From positions 1 through 34,795 of the forward strand of contig JAGWZW010000036.1 in the NCBI GenBank assembly GCA_018971835.1: 34,795 nucleotides of DNA, in the 5' to 3' direction. Shown piece by piece: positions 9,044 to 17,710 of this stretch. Source of the DNA: Alphaproteobacteria bacterium. Its GTDB lineage: Bacteria > Pseudomonadota > Alphaproteobacteria > Micropepsales > Micropepsaceae. The translations under genes were made by a program, and so were the position numbers. Position 1 is the first letter of the stretch, and each line of letters starts with the position of its first letter. The notes beneath the pieces were generated by a model. It saw only the letters and a program-made list of their open reading frames with translations. It did not search any database and had not been told where the DNA came from.

Positions 9044-9142
9044 CCGCGGGACGTGTTCGATGTCAGCCTTTGCCTGCGCGGTGCCATCGTCACAATCCGC
9101 TCTCGCCGGGAACCGGATGGACAACCGGTTGAAAGCGCACCG

Positions 9143-10564
9143 CTAGCTCATCCGCAGTATAAGGCGCACCAGCCGCCTGGGCCAGCGGCTAAAGAGCTTG
9201 GGCGAATAGAAGGCGCTTGCGGCAGCTTTCGAGATTTCACTGCGCGTCGGGTAGGGGAAGATGAGGCCGGTCAGCGTGCTCAGTTTCAACCGGCGCGTGA
9301 TGGCCATGCTCCAGACGGGAAGCAGTTCGCCCGCGCCCCTGCCCACTATACTGGCGCCGAGCACCATGCCGTTTGCGCGGGTGATTACCTTGATGGCCCC
9401 GGCCGTATCGCGCTCGGCCTGGGCGCGGTCATTGGCTTTGAACGGGGCCGTCACCGTACGCACGTCGTTGCCGTAGCGCGCGCGGGCTTCGGCCTCGGTC
9501 AGGCCGACATGCGCCAGTTCGGGATCGCAATAGGTGACCCAGGGCAGGGCGCGGTAATCGGTTCTGGCCGGCAGCCGGAAGAGTGTATTCCGGATGACGA
9601 GCCCGGCGTGATAGCCCGCCACATGCGTAAATTGCGGCCCGCCGGCGGCATCGCCGATGGCATAGATGCGCGGGTTCGACGTGCGCAGCCGCGCATCCAC
9701 CGTGATGCCCTTGGCGGTGGTGGCGACGCCCGCTTTTTCGAGGTCAAGCCCGTCAAGGCGCGGCCGGCGTCCAGCGGCGACCAGCAGATGCGTACCGGTA
9801 ATCGGCTCGGTTTCGCCCGAAAGCGTCAGCGCGATACCGGCTTCGGACTTTGTCACGGCGTTGATCTGAACGCCTTCGCGAAGGGCAATCCCTTCCGCGC
9901 TCAACTGGCGCCGCAGGATGTCCGAGAATTCCGGTTCATCGCGTTCCAGAAGGCGCCTTGCCTCCAGCACCGTGACCCGGCTGCCCAGCCGGCGGAAGGC
10001 CTGCGCCATCTCCATACCGATCGGACCGCCGCCGATGATAACGAGGTGTTCGGGCCGCGCCGTTAGCGAGAAGATGGTTTCGTTGGTGAACGGCGCCACC
10101 GTGCCGATGCCCGGGATCTGGGGGATGACGGCTCTCGAGCCGGTCGCGATCACGATCCGCCTGGCGCGCACCTGCACGCCGCCGCCGCTTACCTCGCGCG
10201 GCCCGGCGAAGCGCGCTTCCGCTTTCACCACGCGGACGCCGAGTTCCTCGAAACGCGGCACCGAATCGTGCGGCGCAATGGTGGCAATGACATTCCGCAC
10301 ATGGGCCATTACGGCTGCAAAATCGATCTCCGGCTCCGCGCAGTGAATACCGAAGCGTTCCGCGCCGCGAATTTCATGCGCGGCGTGTGCGGCCGCCAGC
10401 AACGCCTTTGACGGCACGCAGCCGTAATTGAGGCAGTCTCCGCCCATCTCCGCGCGCTCGAACAGGATCGTACGGGCGCCGAGCTGGGCCGCGCCGGCCG
10501 CTACCGACAAACCGGCCGATCCGGCCCCAATGACGCAGATGTCGTAGTCTTCAACCTTCGGCAT
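9143..10564 (-). CDS. FAD-dependent pyridine nucleotide-disulfide oxidoreductase (MerA/dihydrolipoamide dehydrogenase-like)
   Basis: Flavoprotein of 473 residues. It has an N-terminal FAD site GAGSAG (13-18), a redox-active pair C44/C49 in GGDCLNYGCVPSK, a second dinucleotide fold with GGGPIGMEMA for NAD(P)H, an AIGDAAGG FAD motif, and a C-terminal dimerisation domain. It lacks the N-terminal HMA domain and C-terminal cysteine pair of mercuric reductase. The usual HxHPTxSE catalytic motif of lipoamide dehydrogenase reads FPYPTRSE, so Tyr stands in for the active His. The substrate is therefore unknown, perhaps a small disulfide, persulfide or metalloid adduct. It is the last gene of the ArsR-rhodanese operon. 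Start is ATG 10564, with the purine-rich GAAGGG about nine bases upstream. Confidence 0.9.
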   Translation of the reverse strand: MPKVEDYDICVIGAGSAGLSVAAGAAQLGARTILFERAEMGGDCLNYGCVPSKALLAAAHAAHEIRGAERFGIHCAEPEIDFAAVMAHVRNVIATIAPHDSVPRFEELGVRVVKAEARFAGPREVSGGGVQVRARRIVIATGSRAVIPQIPGIGTVAPFTNETIFSLTARPEHLVIIGGGPIGMEMAQAFRRLGSRVTVLEARRLLERDEPEFSDILRRQLSAEGIALREGVQINAVTKSEAGIALTLSGETEPITGTHLLVAAGRRPRLDGLDLEKAGVATTAKGITVDARLRTSNPRIYAIGDAAGGPQFTHVAGYHAGLVIRNTLFRLPARTDYRALPWVTYCDPELAHVGLTEAEARARYGNDVRTVTAPFKANDRAQAERDTAGAIKVITRANGMVLGASIVGRGAGELLPVWSMAITRRLKLSTLTGLIFPYPTRSEISKAAASAFYSPKLFSRWPRRLVRLILRMS

Positions 10565-10608
10565 CAGGTTTGCCCTTCGGATCGCATCGACCTCAAGGAG
10601 TAACGCAC

Positions 10609-11649
10609 TCAGCAACAGTTGGCGGGCAGTTCGTCGCCGTTGCCGATGGAGGGGCCGCAATCGAACAACCCGTAATGCACGCTTTTGCCGCCGACGATTT
10701 CGAAGTGCGGCGCAAAGCGGGTCTGAGAGAGCATGTCGGCGGTGTTGCCGCAGACGGTCATGGCCTTGCCGGTTTCGAAACGATGATGATCGTCCAGCAT
10801 GAAGGCGTGCGGCGCCTCGGCAACGGTGCCGCGGTAGATCGCGGCCTGGCCGTAATCCTCGCAGCGGTCTTCCAGGTCCAGCTTGAAGGCACGCACCGTC
10901 ACCGAGCAGAAGACGATGGCGCCGGTCCGGCTCTCGATATCGGGATTGTTGATGGCCAGCCGCCGGCGCTCCATCACCCGGGCGTCGGCGCAACCGATGC
11001 TGGCCAGAAGCCGGCGGAAATCCTCCCAGTAGAGCGCGCCGCCCAGGCACTCGCCACGCAGGACCGGATCAGCAGCGAGATCGGCAGGAATCCGCCGGTC
11101 CGCGAACACATCCGAAAAATAAAGCTCGCCGCCGGGCTTGAGCACCCGGAAAATCTCCCGGAACACGCGCGGCTTGTCGGGCGAGAGATTGAGCACGCAG
11201 TTCGACACGACCACGTCCATGCTGGCATCGGCGATGTCCGCCGTGCGCAGATCCTCGATATAGCCTTTGCGGAAGTCCACATTGGCGTAGCCCAGCTTTT
11301 CGCGGTGGAACCCCAGATGCCTGCGCGCTACCTCAAGCTGGGCCTCGGTCATATCGACGCCGATCACGCTCCCATCCGGTTCCACCAGCTGCGAGAGCAC
11401 ATAACAGTCGCGGCCGGCGCCGCAGCCCAGATCGAGAACCTTCGTGCCGCCCAGCGCAAACGGGATCGGTGAACCGCAGCCGTAGAAACGGGCCTTCACC
11501 TCGTCATGGACATGGTCAAGCGCCGTTCGGATATGGGGCGCCGGCGCACCGTCAATACAACAGGCTGAAGTCTGCAGATCGGCTGAGGATTTCAGAACCT
11601 CTCCATAATACCGCTTGATGGCGTCGAGCGAGGGAACATGGTCGTTCAT
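10609..11649 (-). CDS. ArsM-like arsenite S-adenosylmethionine methyltransferase
   Basis: A 346-residue SAM-dependent methyltransferase. The SAM motif VLDLGCGAGRD is at 71-81. The cysteines used by ArsM enzymes to bind As(III) all have counterparts: CC at 30-31, C151 (SNCVLNL) and C201 (GECLGGALY). The C151-C201 interval of 50 equals the spacing of C174 and C224 in the algal enzyme. The C-terminal ~110 residues form the extra domain seen in ArsM-like proteins, and the protein ends in CC. Arsenic, or possibly selenium or tellurium, methylation is a reasonable inference; no arsB, acr3 or arsC lies in the window. Start ATG 11649 is preceded by GGGAAAG. It sits between the pentaheme cytochrome and the flavoprotein. 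Confidence 0.85.
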   Translation of the reverse strand: MNDHVPSLDAIKRYYGEVLKSSADLQTSACCIDGAPAPHIRTALDHVHDEVKARFYGCGSPIPFALGGTKVLDLGCGAGRDCYVLSQLVEPDGSVIGVDMTEAQLEVARRHLGFHREKLGYANVDFRKGYIEDLRTADIADASMDVVVSNCVLNLSPDKPRVFREIFRVLKPGGELYFSDVFADRRIPADLAADPVLRGECLGGALYWEDFRRLLASIGCADARVMERRRLAINNPDIESRTGAIVFCSVTVRAFKLDLEDRCEDYGQAAIYRGTVAEAPHAFMLDDHHRFETGKAMTVCGNTADMLSQTRFAPHFEIVGGKSVHYGLFDCGPSIGNGDELPANCC

Positions 11650-11765
11650 GAAGCGTCTTTCCCGGTCTTGGAGTTGCACTTCCTGTTCGTTAGTGCAGGG
11701 CACAAAGGTTTCGTCGGACGGCAGGGGCCGAACAGAAAAAAGCACGGACCGCAATCCCGCCTGTC

Positions 11766-13070
11766 TTATAGTCCAGAATGCGGCGTCTCGGCCGGCTGGT
11801 GCAACAGAATTTGTCTTTGGAACACCACATAGGAGGCGGCACCGCGATAGTGCAGGCGGGCACGGTGCGACGCGTCCATGAACTCGTAGCGCACTACGGC
11901 CTCGACGCTGGCCGGCCGGATCGCATTGCTGCTGAAGGCGATGCTGTAACGCCGCGGTTCGCCCGGCTTGAGGCGGGTGTCCCACAGATCGACGATGAAC
12001 GGCCGCCACAGGACCGTCCGCTCGATCGCATAGGTTTCCGATCGTAGTACGCGTCCGGCGGCATCGAGCAACCGCAAATCCACGTTCAGGTGGCGGTCGG
12101 GAACGCCCGTGGGAACGTCATGTTCGGCGCCGGTGTTGGTGAGGGTCAGCACATAGCGTTGTTGGCCCGGCGCCGGCGCACCTGCTTCAAATGTGGCGCG
12201 CAACACCGCGGTGACGGTCCGGGGATCGTGCCCGCCGCGCCAGAGATGCTGCCGTCCGGCGCGCGGTGCGCCGCCGGGCACCAGCGGCCGCTCGACGGCC
12301 GGCATATGGCATTCTACGCAGTTGAGCGCCGCTACCTTGCCTGCCGGAATACCGGCACCATACCCGTCATCGGCAAGCGTGGCCGGAGCCGCTGGTGAGG
12401 GTGAAATGCGGAAGGTCGTCTCGATATTCTGATGGCGGAGCGCGAAACGGCGGCGGGCGCTGGCAATCTCTGCCACGGTGCCGCAGGGCGGCAGGCGGTA
12501 GAACACATCCCAGCGGCGGTTGTTGACGACATGGCAGCGGACGCACACTTCATTGCTGTTGTTCCAGCGTGCAGTCGGATGTGGCGCCTTGAGCCCAACA
12601 CCGTAGGGCCCGTAGATGACGCCGTGGCGAAGATGGCAGGCCGCACATGTCACGCCCTCGCGCTTCGCCACCGGATCAAACTGCGGATTGGGGGCCAGAA
12701 CGGGGTTCCATTTGTCGCCGACGTGAAAGCCGATGACTCGGAATTTCTGCTGGCGGTCGAGCGGTGTGTGACAGTTCAGGCAGATTTGTTTGTTCCCCTC
12801 ATTCTTGTAATCCGCCTGGAAATAGGGATCGCTCCAGGCTTGGGCGTGCATGCTGGTTTTCCAGTCGCGATGAACAGCCGTGTGGCAGGCGCCGCAGGTT
12901 TCCGCACGCAGGTTTGGGAATACCGTTGGAATATTTGCCGTCGCAAGGGGGTATTCGAAGCGGGGCGAGACGGAGAAGATCTCCAGTGGCCGCACCATGC
13001 GCCAGCCAAGAAACGCGATCAGCGTCGATGCGGCGGCGGCGATGAGGATCGTTTTGTGCTTTATCTTCAT
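11766..13070 (-). CDS. Pentaheme c-type cytochrome (cytochrome c554-like)
   Basis: A periplasmic, membrane-anchored electron-transfer protein of 434 residues with an uncleaved-looking N-terminal helix (about 7-24). Five CXXCH heme c sites are visible: CGACH 59-63, CLNCH 97-101, CAACH 142-146, CVRCH 176-180 and CVECH 251-255. The N-terminal half resembles cytochrome c554/NrfB-type multiheme families. The C-terminal 150 residues contain no heme sites and look like a beta-rich domain. Its place in an ArsR-controlled operon between a VTT-rhodanese fusion and an ArsM-like enzyme is unusual and suggests it donates or accepts electrons in the same stress response. Start ATG 13070; its ribosome site is weak. 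Confidence 0.9.
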   Translation of the reverse strand: MKIKHKTILIAAAASTLIAFLGWRMVRPLEIFSVSPRFEYPLATANIPTVFPNLRAETCGACHTAVHRDWKTSMHAQAWSDPYFQADYKNEGNKQICLNCHTPLDRQQKFRVIGFHVGDKWNPVLAPNPQFDPVAKREGVTCAACHLRHGVIYGPYGVGLKAPHPTARWNNSNEVCVRCHVVNNRRWDVFYRLPPCGTVAEIASARRRFALRHQNIETTFRISPSPAAPATLADDGYGAGIPAGKVAALNCVECHMPAVERPLVPGGAPRAGRQHLWRGGHDPRTVTAVLRATFEAGAPAPGQQRYVLTLTNTGAEHDVPTGVPDRHLNVDLRLLDAAGRVLRSETYAIERTVLWRPFIVDLWDTRLKPGEPRRYSIAFSSNAIRPASVEAVVRYEFMDASHRARLHYRGAASYVVFQRQILLHQPAETPHSGL

Positions 13071-13115
13071 GGAACGACGTCGCTGGACGTGTTTCTTTGG
13101 GCCCGGCCGCCACCG

Positions 13116-14123
13116 TCATGTATTCTCGGTCACGAAGCCTTGGCGATTCCAGCCGGCCATGCCGTCTTCGATCAGTATCACCTGGCGGAAGCCCGCATCG
13201 CGCAGGAGCACGACGGCCTGACCGGACATGCGATTGGTGTTGCAGACCACCGCCAGCGGCCGGTTGCGGTAGCATGACAGCTCGCCAAGACGGGCGGACA
13301 ATTCGGCAAGGGGAATATTCCTGGCGTTTGGAATGTGTCCGCCGGATCCGGCGTAGTCCTTGAGGGAGCGCACATCGAGAACTGCGATATCGTCCGGGCC
13401 CTGGTCGAGCCGCTCTTTGAGTTCTGCTGCCAAGAGCTTGTCCGGTTCGGGCGCTTTTGTCTTGCGGATGCGTTGAATCAGCCGCGGCAGCAGGGCGACA
13501 GCGGCCAGAAGCGCGAGCGCCAGCAGGCCCTTCTGAATGAGGCCGGAGTTGCCGGCCGCCGCTTCGCGCCCGGCATAGCCGAGATAGGTATAGGCAAAAG
13601 CGCCAGGCAGCATGGCGACGTAAGAGGTCACGACATACCGGATGAGCCGGATGCGCGTGAGACCAAGTGCGTAATTGAGCAGATTGAACGGCACCAGTGG
13701 CACCAGGCGCACCAGGGCCACAAAGCGCCAATCCTCGCGCTCCACGCCTTCGATGATCTGGGCGGCGCGCCCGCCGAGGCGTGCACGAAGCCTGTCCAAC
13801 CCCAGGTGACGGCCGGCGAGGAACGCCAGCGTGGCGCCGATGGTTGCGCCGGTCAGGCTGTAGAAGGTGCCGGCAAGCGGGCCGAACAAGGCCCCGCCCG
13901 CAAGCGTGAGCACCGAACCGGGAACGAATGCAACGGTCGCCGCCGCGTAGATCGCCATGAAAGCGAGCGGCGCGAACACGCCGGCGCTCTGGACGGCCTG
14001 CATGATGCCTTTGGCATCGAGCGCGTCACGGTGGGTATAGGCCAGCAGCGCGGCCATACAGAGCAAGATCAGCAAACCGATCCGGGGCAAGTACCGGACG
14101 GCCGAGGTACTGTTCGTCGTCAT
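13116..14123 (-). CDS. VTT/TVP38 (DedA-like) membrane protein fused to a rhodanese domain
   Basis: A 335-residue fusion. There is an N-terminal transmembrane segment (12-29), then a VTT/TVP38 domain (about 50-185) with the signature FVPGSVLTLAGGALFG and the second-half motif RLVPLVPFNLLNYALG. A linking transmembrane helix (about 198-213) leads to a cytosolic rhodanese domain (about 230-325), whose putative sulfur-accepting residue is C294 in VVCNTNRMSG. Similar fusions accompany flavoprotein disulfide reductases in many bacteria, but their transported substrate is not known. It overlaps the ArsR-rhodanese gene by ATGA, so two rhodanese domains are co-translated. Confidence 0.9.
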   Translation of the reverse strand: MTTNSTSAVRYLPRIGLLILLCMAALLAYTHRDALDAKGIMQAVQSAGVFAPLAFMAIYAAATVAFVPGSVLTLAGGALFGPLAGTFYSLTGATIGATLAFLAGRHLGLDRLRARLGGRAAQIIEGVEREDWRFVALVRLVPLVPFNLLNYALGLTRIRLIRYVVTSYVAMLPGAFAYTYLGYAGREAAAGNSGLIQKGLLALALLAAVALLPRLIQRIRKTKAPEPDKLLAAELKERLDQGPDDIAVLDVRSLKDYAGSGGHIPNARNIPLAELSARLGELSCYRNRPLAVVCNTNRMSGQAVVLLRDAGFRQVILIEDGMAGWNRQGFVTENT

Positions 14124-14791
14124 GTTGCTTCACCTTGCAGGACTGGCAGCCCGGCATTTTGCCATTCGGGATATCCGCCATCGAGGCGGCGGGCTTCGTA
14201 GCCGTGCTTGCGCAGGAACGAAACCGCCTCGAAGGCCAGCACGCAATAGGGCCCCCGGCAGTACGCTACGATTTCCCGCCCTTGCGGAATTTCGCGTAAC
14301 CGGCGCCCCAGCGCTTTCAACGGAATATTGAGCGCTTGCGGCAGGTGTCCGGCGGCGAACTCATCGGCGGGCCGTACGTCAAGCACCACGACCGCGTCAT
14401 CCTTGATCCGACGCGTGAGTTCCTTGCGCGAAACCGGCTCCATCGCGTCGCGCTTGCGAAAATAGCCATTCAGCACTTCGCGAACCTGGGCCAGGTTACG
14501 CTCCGCGACCTGCTGCAGCGCGCCGGTCAGGGCCAGCACCGATGGATCGCTTGGCGCATAATAGATGTGTTTGCCCGCGCGGTGCGATGCGAGCAGGCCC
14601 GCCTGTCGCATCAGCCGCAAATGCTGCGAAACGTTGGCGACCGGAAGATCCAGGCGTTCGGCCAGCGCTTCTACGCTGCGCTCGCCTTGGGCCAGCATCT
14701 CCAGAATCTCGAGCCGCTGCGGATGGCCCAGCGCCCTGGCGACGGCGGCGAACCCCACGAACAGCGCTGCTTTCGGGCTTGTCCTTGACAT
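14120..14791 (-). CDS. ArsR-family repressor fused to a rhodanese domain
   Basis: A 223-residue regulator. Residues 10-110 form an ArsR/SmtB winged helix (recognition segment VANVSQHLRLMRQAGLL at 51-67). Residues 120-220 form a rhodanese domain with C178 and C183 (YCRGPYC). The DNA-binding part contains no cysteine, so the metal or persulfide sites of SmtB/BigR types are absent, and sensing is likely through the rhodanese cysteines. This is the first gene of the leftward five-gene operon and probably represses it from the inverted repeat just upstream. Start ATG 14791 fits the family N-terminus. Confidence 0.92.
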   Translation of the reverse strand: MSRTSPKAALFVGFAAVARALGHPQRLEILEMLAQGERSVEALAERLDLPVANVSQHLRLMRQAGLLASHRAGKHIYYAPSDPSVLALTGALQQVAERNLAQVREVLNGYFRKRDAMEPVSRKELTRRIKDDAVVVLDVRPADEFAAGHLPQALNIPLKALGRRLREIPQGREIVAYCRGPYCVLAFEAVSFLRKHGYEARRLDGGYPEWQNAGLPVLQGEAT

Positions 14792-14812
14792 TGCCGATCC
14801 ACAACATTATCA

Positions 14813-14834
14813 CATTCAATGTAATCGTTGAATG
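14813..14834. promoter_or_regulatory. Candidate ArsR-type operator between divergent genes
   Basis: CATTCAA and TTGAATG form perfect 7-bp arms around 8 bases, in the AT-rich stretch 22 bp upstream of the ArsR-rhodanese start. The TCAA/TTGA half-sites are like those of ArsR/SmtB operators. Its location could let one repressor control both the leftward operon and the divergent hydroxylase-like gene. Confidence 0.6.
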
Positions 14835-14867
14835 ATATCTTGTTTATCCCGTCCGTCAAGGGTATCT

Positions 14868-15728
14868 GTGAACGGTATCGACGTCATGCCGCAGACTGCC
14901 TTCGCCTCCGAACCCCTGATCCGCCTGAGTGCGTTCCTCGGTATCTTTGCACTGATGGCGCTCTGGGAACTGGCGGCGCCGCGCCGCGTGCAGGCGGCCG
15001 GGCGTCTGCGCCGCTGGCCCAGCAACCTCGGTATCGTGGCATTCAACACGCTGGTTGTCCGTCTGATCTTTCCGACTGCGGCTGTCGGGCTTGCCCTGGT
15101 GGCCGAGGCGCGGGGCTGGGGTTTGTTCCATGCCGTCGCTCTTCCGTACTGGTTTGCGGTCGCCGCCTCGGTGCTGCTGCTCGATCTGGTGATCTACTTC
15201 CAGCATGTGCTCTTCCATGCCGCCCCCTCGCTCTGGCGCTTCCATCGCATGCACCACACCGATACCGATTTCGACGTCACCACGGGTCTGCGCTTCCACC
15301 CCATCGAGATCATCATCTCCATGCTGATCAAGCTGATGGTGGTGGCAGCGCTGGGGGCTCCGGCGCTCGCCGTTCTGATCTTCGAGGTCGTGTTGAACGC
15401 GACCTCGATGTTCAATCACAGCAATGTGCGCATTCCGTTGGGCCTCGATCGCGTGCTGCGCTGGTTCCTGGTGACGCCGGACATGCACCGCGTGCACCAT
15501 TCCGTCGTGCCGTGGGAGACGAACAGCAATTTCGGCTTCAACCTGCCGTGGTGGGACAGGCTGTTCGGCACCTATCGCGCCCAGCCGGCCGCCGGTCACT
15601 CGGGCATGACCATAGGCATAAAGGATTTCCGCGATCTGCGGGAGCTATGGATCGGCCGCATGCTGACTCAGCCGTTTCGGGGCAGCCCAGGCTCTTATCC
15701 GTTGGGCCATCGGGAGAACGTCCGCTAA
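14868..15728 (+). CDS. Sterol desaturase/fatty-acid hydroxylase superfamily membrane protein
   Basis: An integral-membrane di-iron oxygenase-like protein of 286 residues from GTG 14868. The eight-histidine pattern of the superfamily is visible as HVLFH, HRMHH, FNHSN and HRVHH, between four or five hydrophobic helices. The family hydroxylates or desaturates lipids, sterols or carotenoids; the substrate cannot be told. GTG 14868 has AAGGG five bases upstream. ATG 14886 (MPQTAF) is an alternative start that fits homologue length but has no ribosome site; ATG 14832 would lie inside the operator. It is divergent from the ArsR-rhodanese operon and converges on the 55-residue membrane protein gene. 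Confidence 0.88.
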   Translation: MNGIDVMPQTAFASEPLIRLSAFLGIFALMALWELAAPRRVQAAGRLRRWPSNLGIVAFNTLVVRLIFPTAAVGLALVAEARGWGLFHAVALPYWFAVAASVLLLDLVIYFQHVLFHAAPSLWRFHRMHHTDTDFDVTTGLRFHPIEIIISMLIKLMVVAALGAPALAVLIFEVVLNATSMFNHSNVRIPLGLDRVLRWFLVTPDMHRVHHSVVPWETNSNFGFNLPWWDRLFGTYRAQPAAGHSGMTIGIKDFRDLRELWIGRMLTQPFRGSPGSYPLGHRENVR

Positions 15729-15751
15729 GAGCCATTTGCGGCGCGCCGGCC

Positions 15752-15919
15752 TTAGCGCGTGGCAAACCAGCCTGCGCCCGCCAGCAACAGCGCCGGCACC
15801 GCATAGACCGCTTCGCGGCCGGCGCCGAAATGCACCATCGCCGCGGCAGCGGCGACCACGCAGCCGACGAAGGCGAGATTGTAGATGTCGCCGAACAGGA
15901 TCTTGAAAAATGCGTTCAT
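15752..15919 (-). CDS. 55-residue membrane protein at the end of the uptake operon
   Basis: A short protein with two hydrophobic helices (about 14-30 and 37-52), only a few charges and a WFATR end. I do not recognise a family. It starts at ATG 15919, overlapping the stop of the ExxE membrane protein by ATGA. The coupling, shared strand and typical codon use make it a likely real gene and perhaps an accessory subunit of that transporter-like protein. Confidence 0.7.
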   Translation of the reverse strand: MNAFFKILFGDIYNLAFVGCVVAAAAAMVHFGAGREAVYAVPALLLAGAGWFATR

Positions 15920-16641
15920 GACAGCGCCTCCCGCGCCCGGCGCGCACGCAATACGCTTGCGGCTGCGAGCCCACCCATGAGGTAAAAGCCGAACAGCAGC
16001 AGCAGCGTCCAGTCTCCCGCAGGCCAGACGCCGGGCGACAGCGCTTCTAGCGTCCAGAACGTGCCGAAGCTCACGATCATCGCGCCGACCACGAACTTGA
16101 TGGCGTTCTCCGGCACCTTGGCCAACGGCGCGCGGATGATGGCGCCGGCCAGCACCACCGCGGCGAGTGCGGCCAGCGCGCCCTCGATCGCCGAGAAGGG
16201 ATGGCTGCTCTTCACGCCCAGCGCCACCACGATCAGCCAGACTTCCAGCCCCTCCAGCATCACGCCCTTGAAGGCGATCAGCCAGGCGGCGTGGCGGTCG
16301 CCGTGGCCGAGCGCGTCGCGCATTTCGGCGAATTCCTTGTCCTCGTCGTGGAAGGCCTTGAGGCCGGCCGCGCGGGCAATGGCCTTGGCCAGCCAGCGCA
16401 CGCCGAACAGCAGCAGCAGCACGCCGATCAGCAATTCCAGCGCCGTCATGCCTGCGCCCAGGTTGAGCACGCCGCCGGTCACGACGGTCATCGCCGCCAG
16501 GAAGACCAGCGCCGACGCCGCCGCGCTCAAGGCCCGCGGCCAGCCGATCGAGAGGCTGACGGCGAGCACGATGGTGAAGGCTTCGACCCATTCGACCGTG
16601 GCGGCCAGGAAAGTGGGAACGAAGATGGTCCAGTCAGTCAT
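15916..16641 (-). CDS. Membrane protein with two ExxE motifs, FTR1 iron-permease-like
   Basis: A 241-residue polytopic protein with about six or seven helices. Two ExxE motifs lie in membrane segments: EWVEA at 17-21 and LEGLEVWLIVVALG at 129-142. The latter is strikingly close to the REGLEA signature of FTR1/EfeU iron permeases but with Leu-Glu replacing Arg-Glu. The intervening loop (98-118) is rich in Asp, Glu and His. I would place it in the uncharacterised COG4280-type membrane family. It overlaps the ATPase gene upstream by eight bases and the 55-residue gene downstream by four. A metal, probably iron, permease role is inferred from motif and context. Confidence 0.8.
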   Translation of the reverse strand: MTDWTIFVPTFLAATVEWVEAFTIVLAVSLSIGWPRALSAAASALVFLAAMTVVTGGVLNLGAGMTALELLIGVLLLLFGVRWLAKAIARAAGLKAFHDEDKEFAEMRDALGHGDRHAAWLIAFKGVMLEGLEVWLIVVALGVKSSHPFSAIEGALAALAAVVLAGAIIRAPLAKVPENAIKFVVGAMIVSFGTFWTLEALSPGVWPAGDWTLLLLFGFYLMGGLAAASVLRARRAREALS

Positions 16642-17710
16642 GTGCGGGCTCTCCGTTTTCCGGATAAATCAGGATGTGCTCGGGCGCCAGCGAAAGCCTT
16701 GCCGTGGCGGCACGCGGCATGGCCGGTTCGAGGCTGCAGAGTGTGACGTCTGTCTCGGGCAGGCGCCAGTAGAGGCGATGCTGGCCGGCCTCGAAAGCGC
16801 AGAACATCAATTCCGCGGCAATGCCGTCGCCAAGATCATTGCCGACCGGCCGGATTCCCTCAGGGCGGATGTAGACTACGCCGCGCGTACCGGGATTTAC
16901 GCCGATGGCCGTGCCGGCGCAAAAGCGCCCGCCCAGGCGGACCCCCGCTCGGCCGTCCTCGGCCACCACCTCGGCGGCAAAGCCGCCGGCGGCGCCGATG
17001 AAGCGCGCCACGCGCGCCGTCGCCGGGCGGGTATAGAGTTCGGCAGGCGATGCGGCCTGCGTCAGCCGCCCGCCTTCGAGCACGGCGACGCGGTCGGCCA
17101 GCCGCCAGGCATCGAGCGGATCGTGGCTGACGAACAGCGCTGCCGCGCCCGTCTCATGCGACAGGGCGCGGATTTCCATGCGCAGGCGCTCGCGGATATC
17201 GACATCGAGGCTGGAGAGCGCCTCGTCGAACAGCAGCAGCTCGGGCTTGGCGGCGAGGGCGCGGGCGACGCCCACGCGCTGCTGCTGGCCGCCGGACAAT
17301 TGATGCGGGCGCATCCCGCCATATCCCGCCATGCCCACGCGCTCCAGAAGGTCCAGCGCGACCTCGCGGCGACTGCGGCAGTTGGGGCGCACGGCGGCCT
17401 CGACGTTCTGCAGGCAGGTGAAATGCGGCCACAGCGCGTAATCCTGAAACACCATGCCCAGATTGCGCCGCTCCGGCGGCACGAAGCGCAATTTCGCGGG
17501 TTCGTCCACCACCTTGTCGTGCAAGGCGATGCGGCCCTTGTCGGTGCGGGTGAGCCCGGCAGCCAGACGCAGCACGGTGGTCTTGCCGGAGCCCGAGCCG
17601 CCGATCAGCACTACGAATTCGCCCGGCGCCACTTCAAGGGACAGATCGCTCAGGACGAGCTTCTTGCCATAGGATTTTCGGATGTTCTCAAGACTCAGCA
17701 TCGCGCTCAT
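16634..17710 (-). CDS. ABC importer ATPase, FbpC/PotA type
   Basis: Cytosolic ATPase (358 residues) energising the adjacent permease. Walker A GGSGSGKTT is at 37-45, the Q-loop in VFQDYALW, the signature LSGGQQQR at 138-145, Walker B LLLFDE at 158-163 and the switch His in FVSHD. A C-terminal TOBE-like regulatory domain (about 250-355) is present. It matches FbpC/PotA/thiamine-type importers. The start ATG 17710 overlaps the permease stop (ATGA). A second in-frame Met three codons later is possible. Confidence 0.93.
   Translation of the reverse strand: MSAMLSLENIRKSYGKKLVLSDLSLEVAPGEFVVLIGGSGSGKTTVLRLAAGLTRTDKGRIALHDKVVDEPAKLRFVPPERRNLGMVFQDYALWPHFTCLQNVEAAVRPNCRSRREVALDLLERVGMAGYGGMRPHQLSGGQQQRVGVARALAAKPELLLFDEALSSLDVDIRERLRMEIRALSHETGAAALFVSHDPLDAWRLADRVAVLEGGRLTQAASPAELYTRPATARVARFIGAAGGFAAEVVAEDGRAGVRLGGRFCAGTAIGVNPGTRGVVYIRPEGIRPVGNDLGDGIAAELMFCAFEAGQHRLYWRLPETDVTLCSLEPAMPRAATARLSLAPEHILIYPENGEPAHD

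Noticed and set aside
9111..9130. AACCGG/CCGGTT inverted repeat between the converging bufD and flavoprotein genes as a terminator
   Set aside because: Only six-bp arms and no T-run on either strand; too weak to call.
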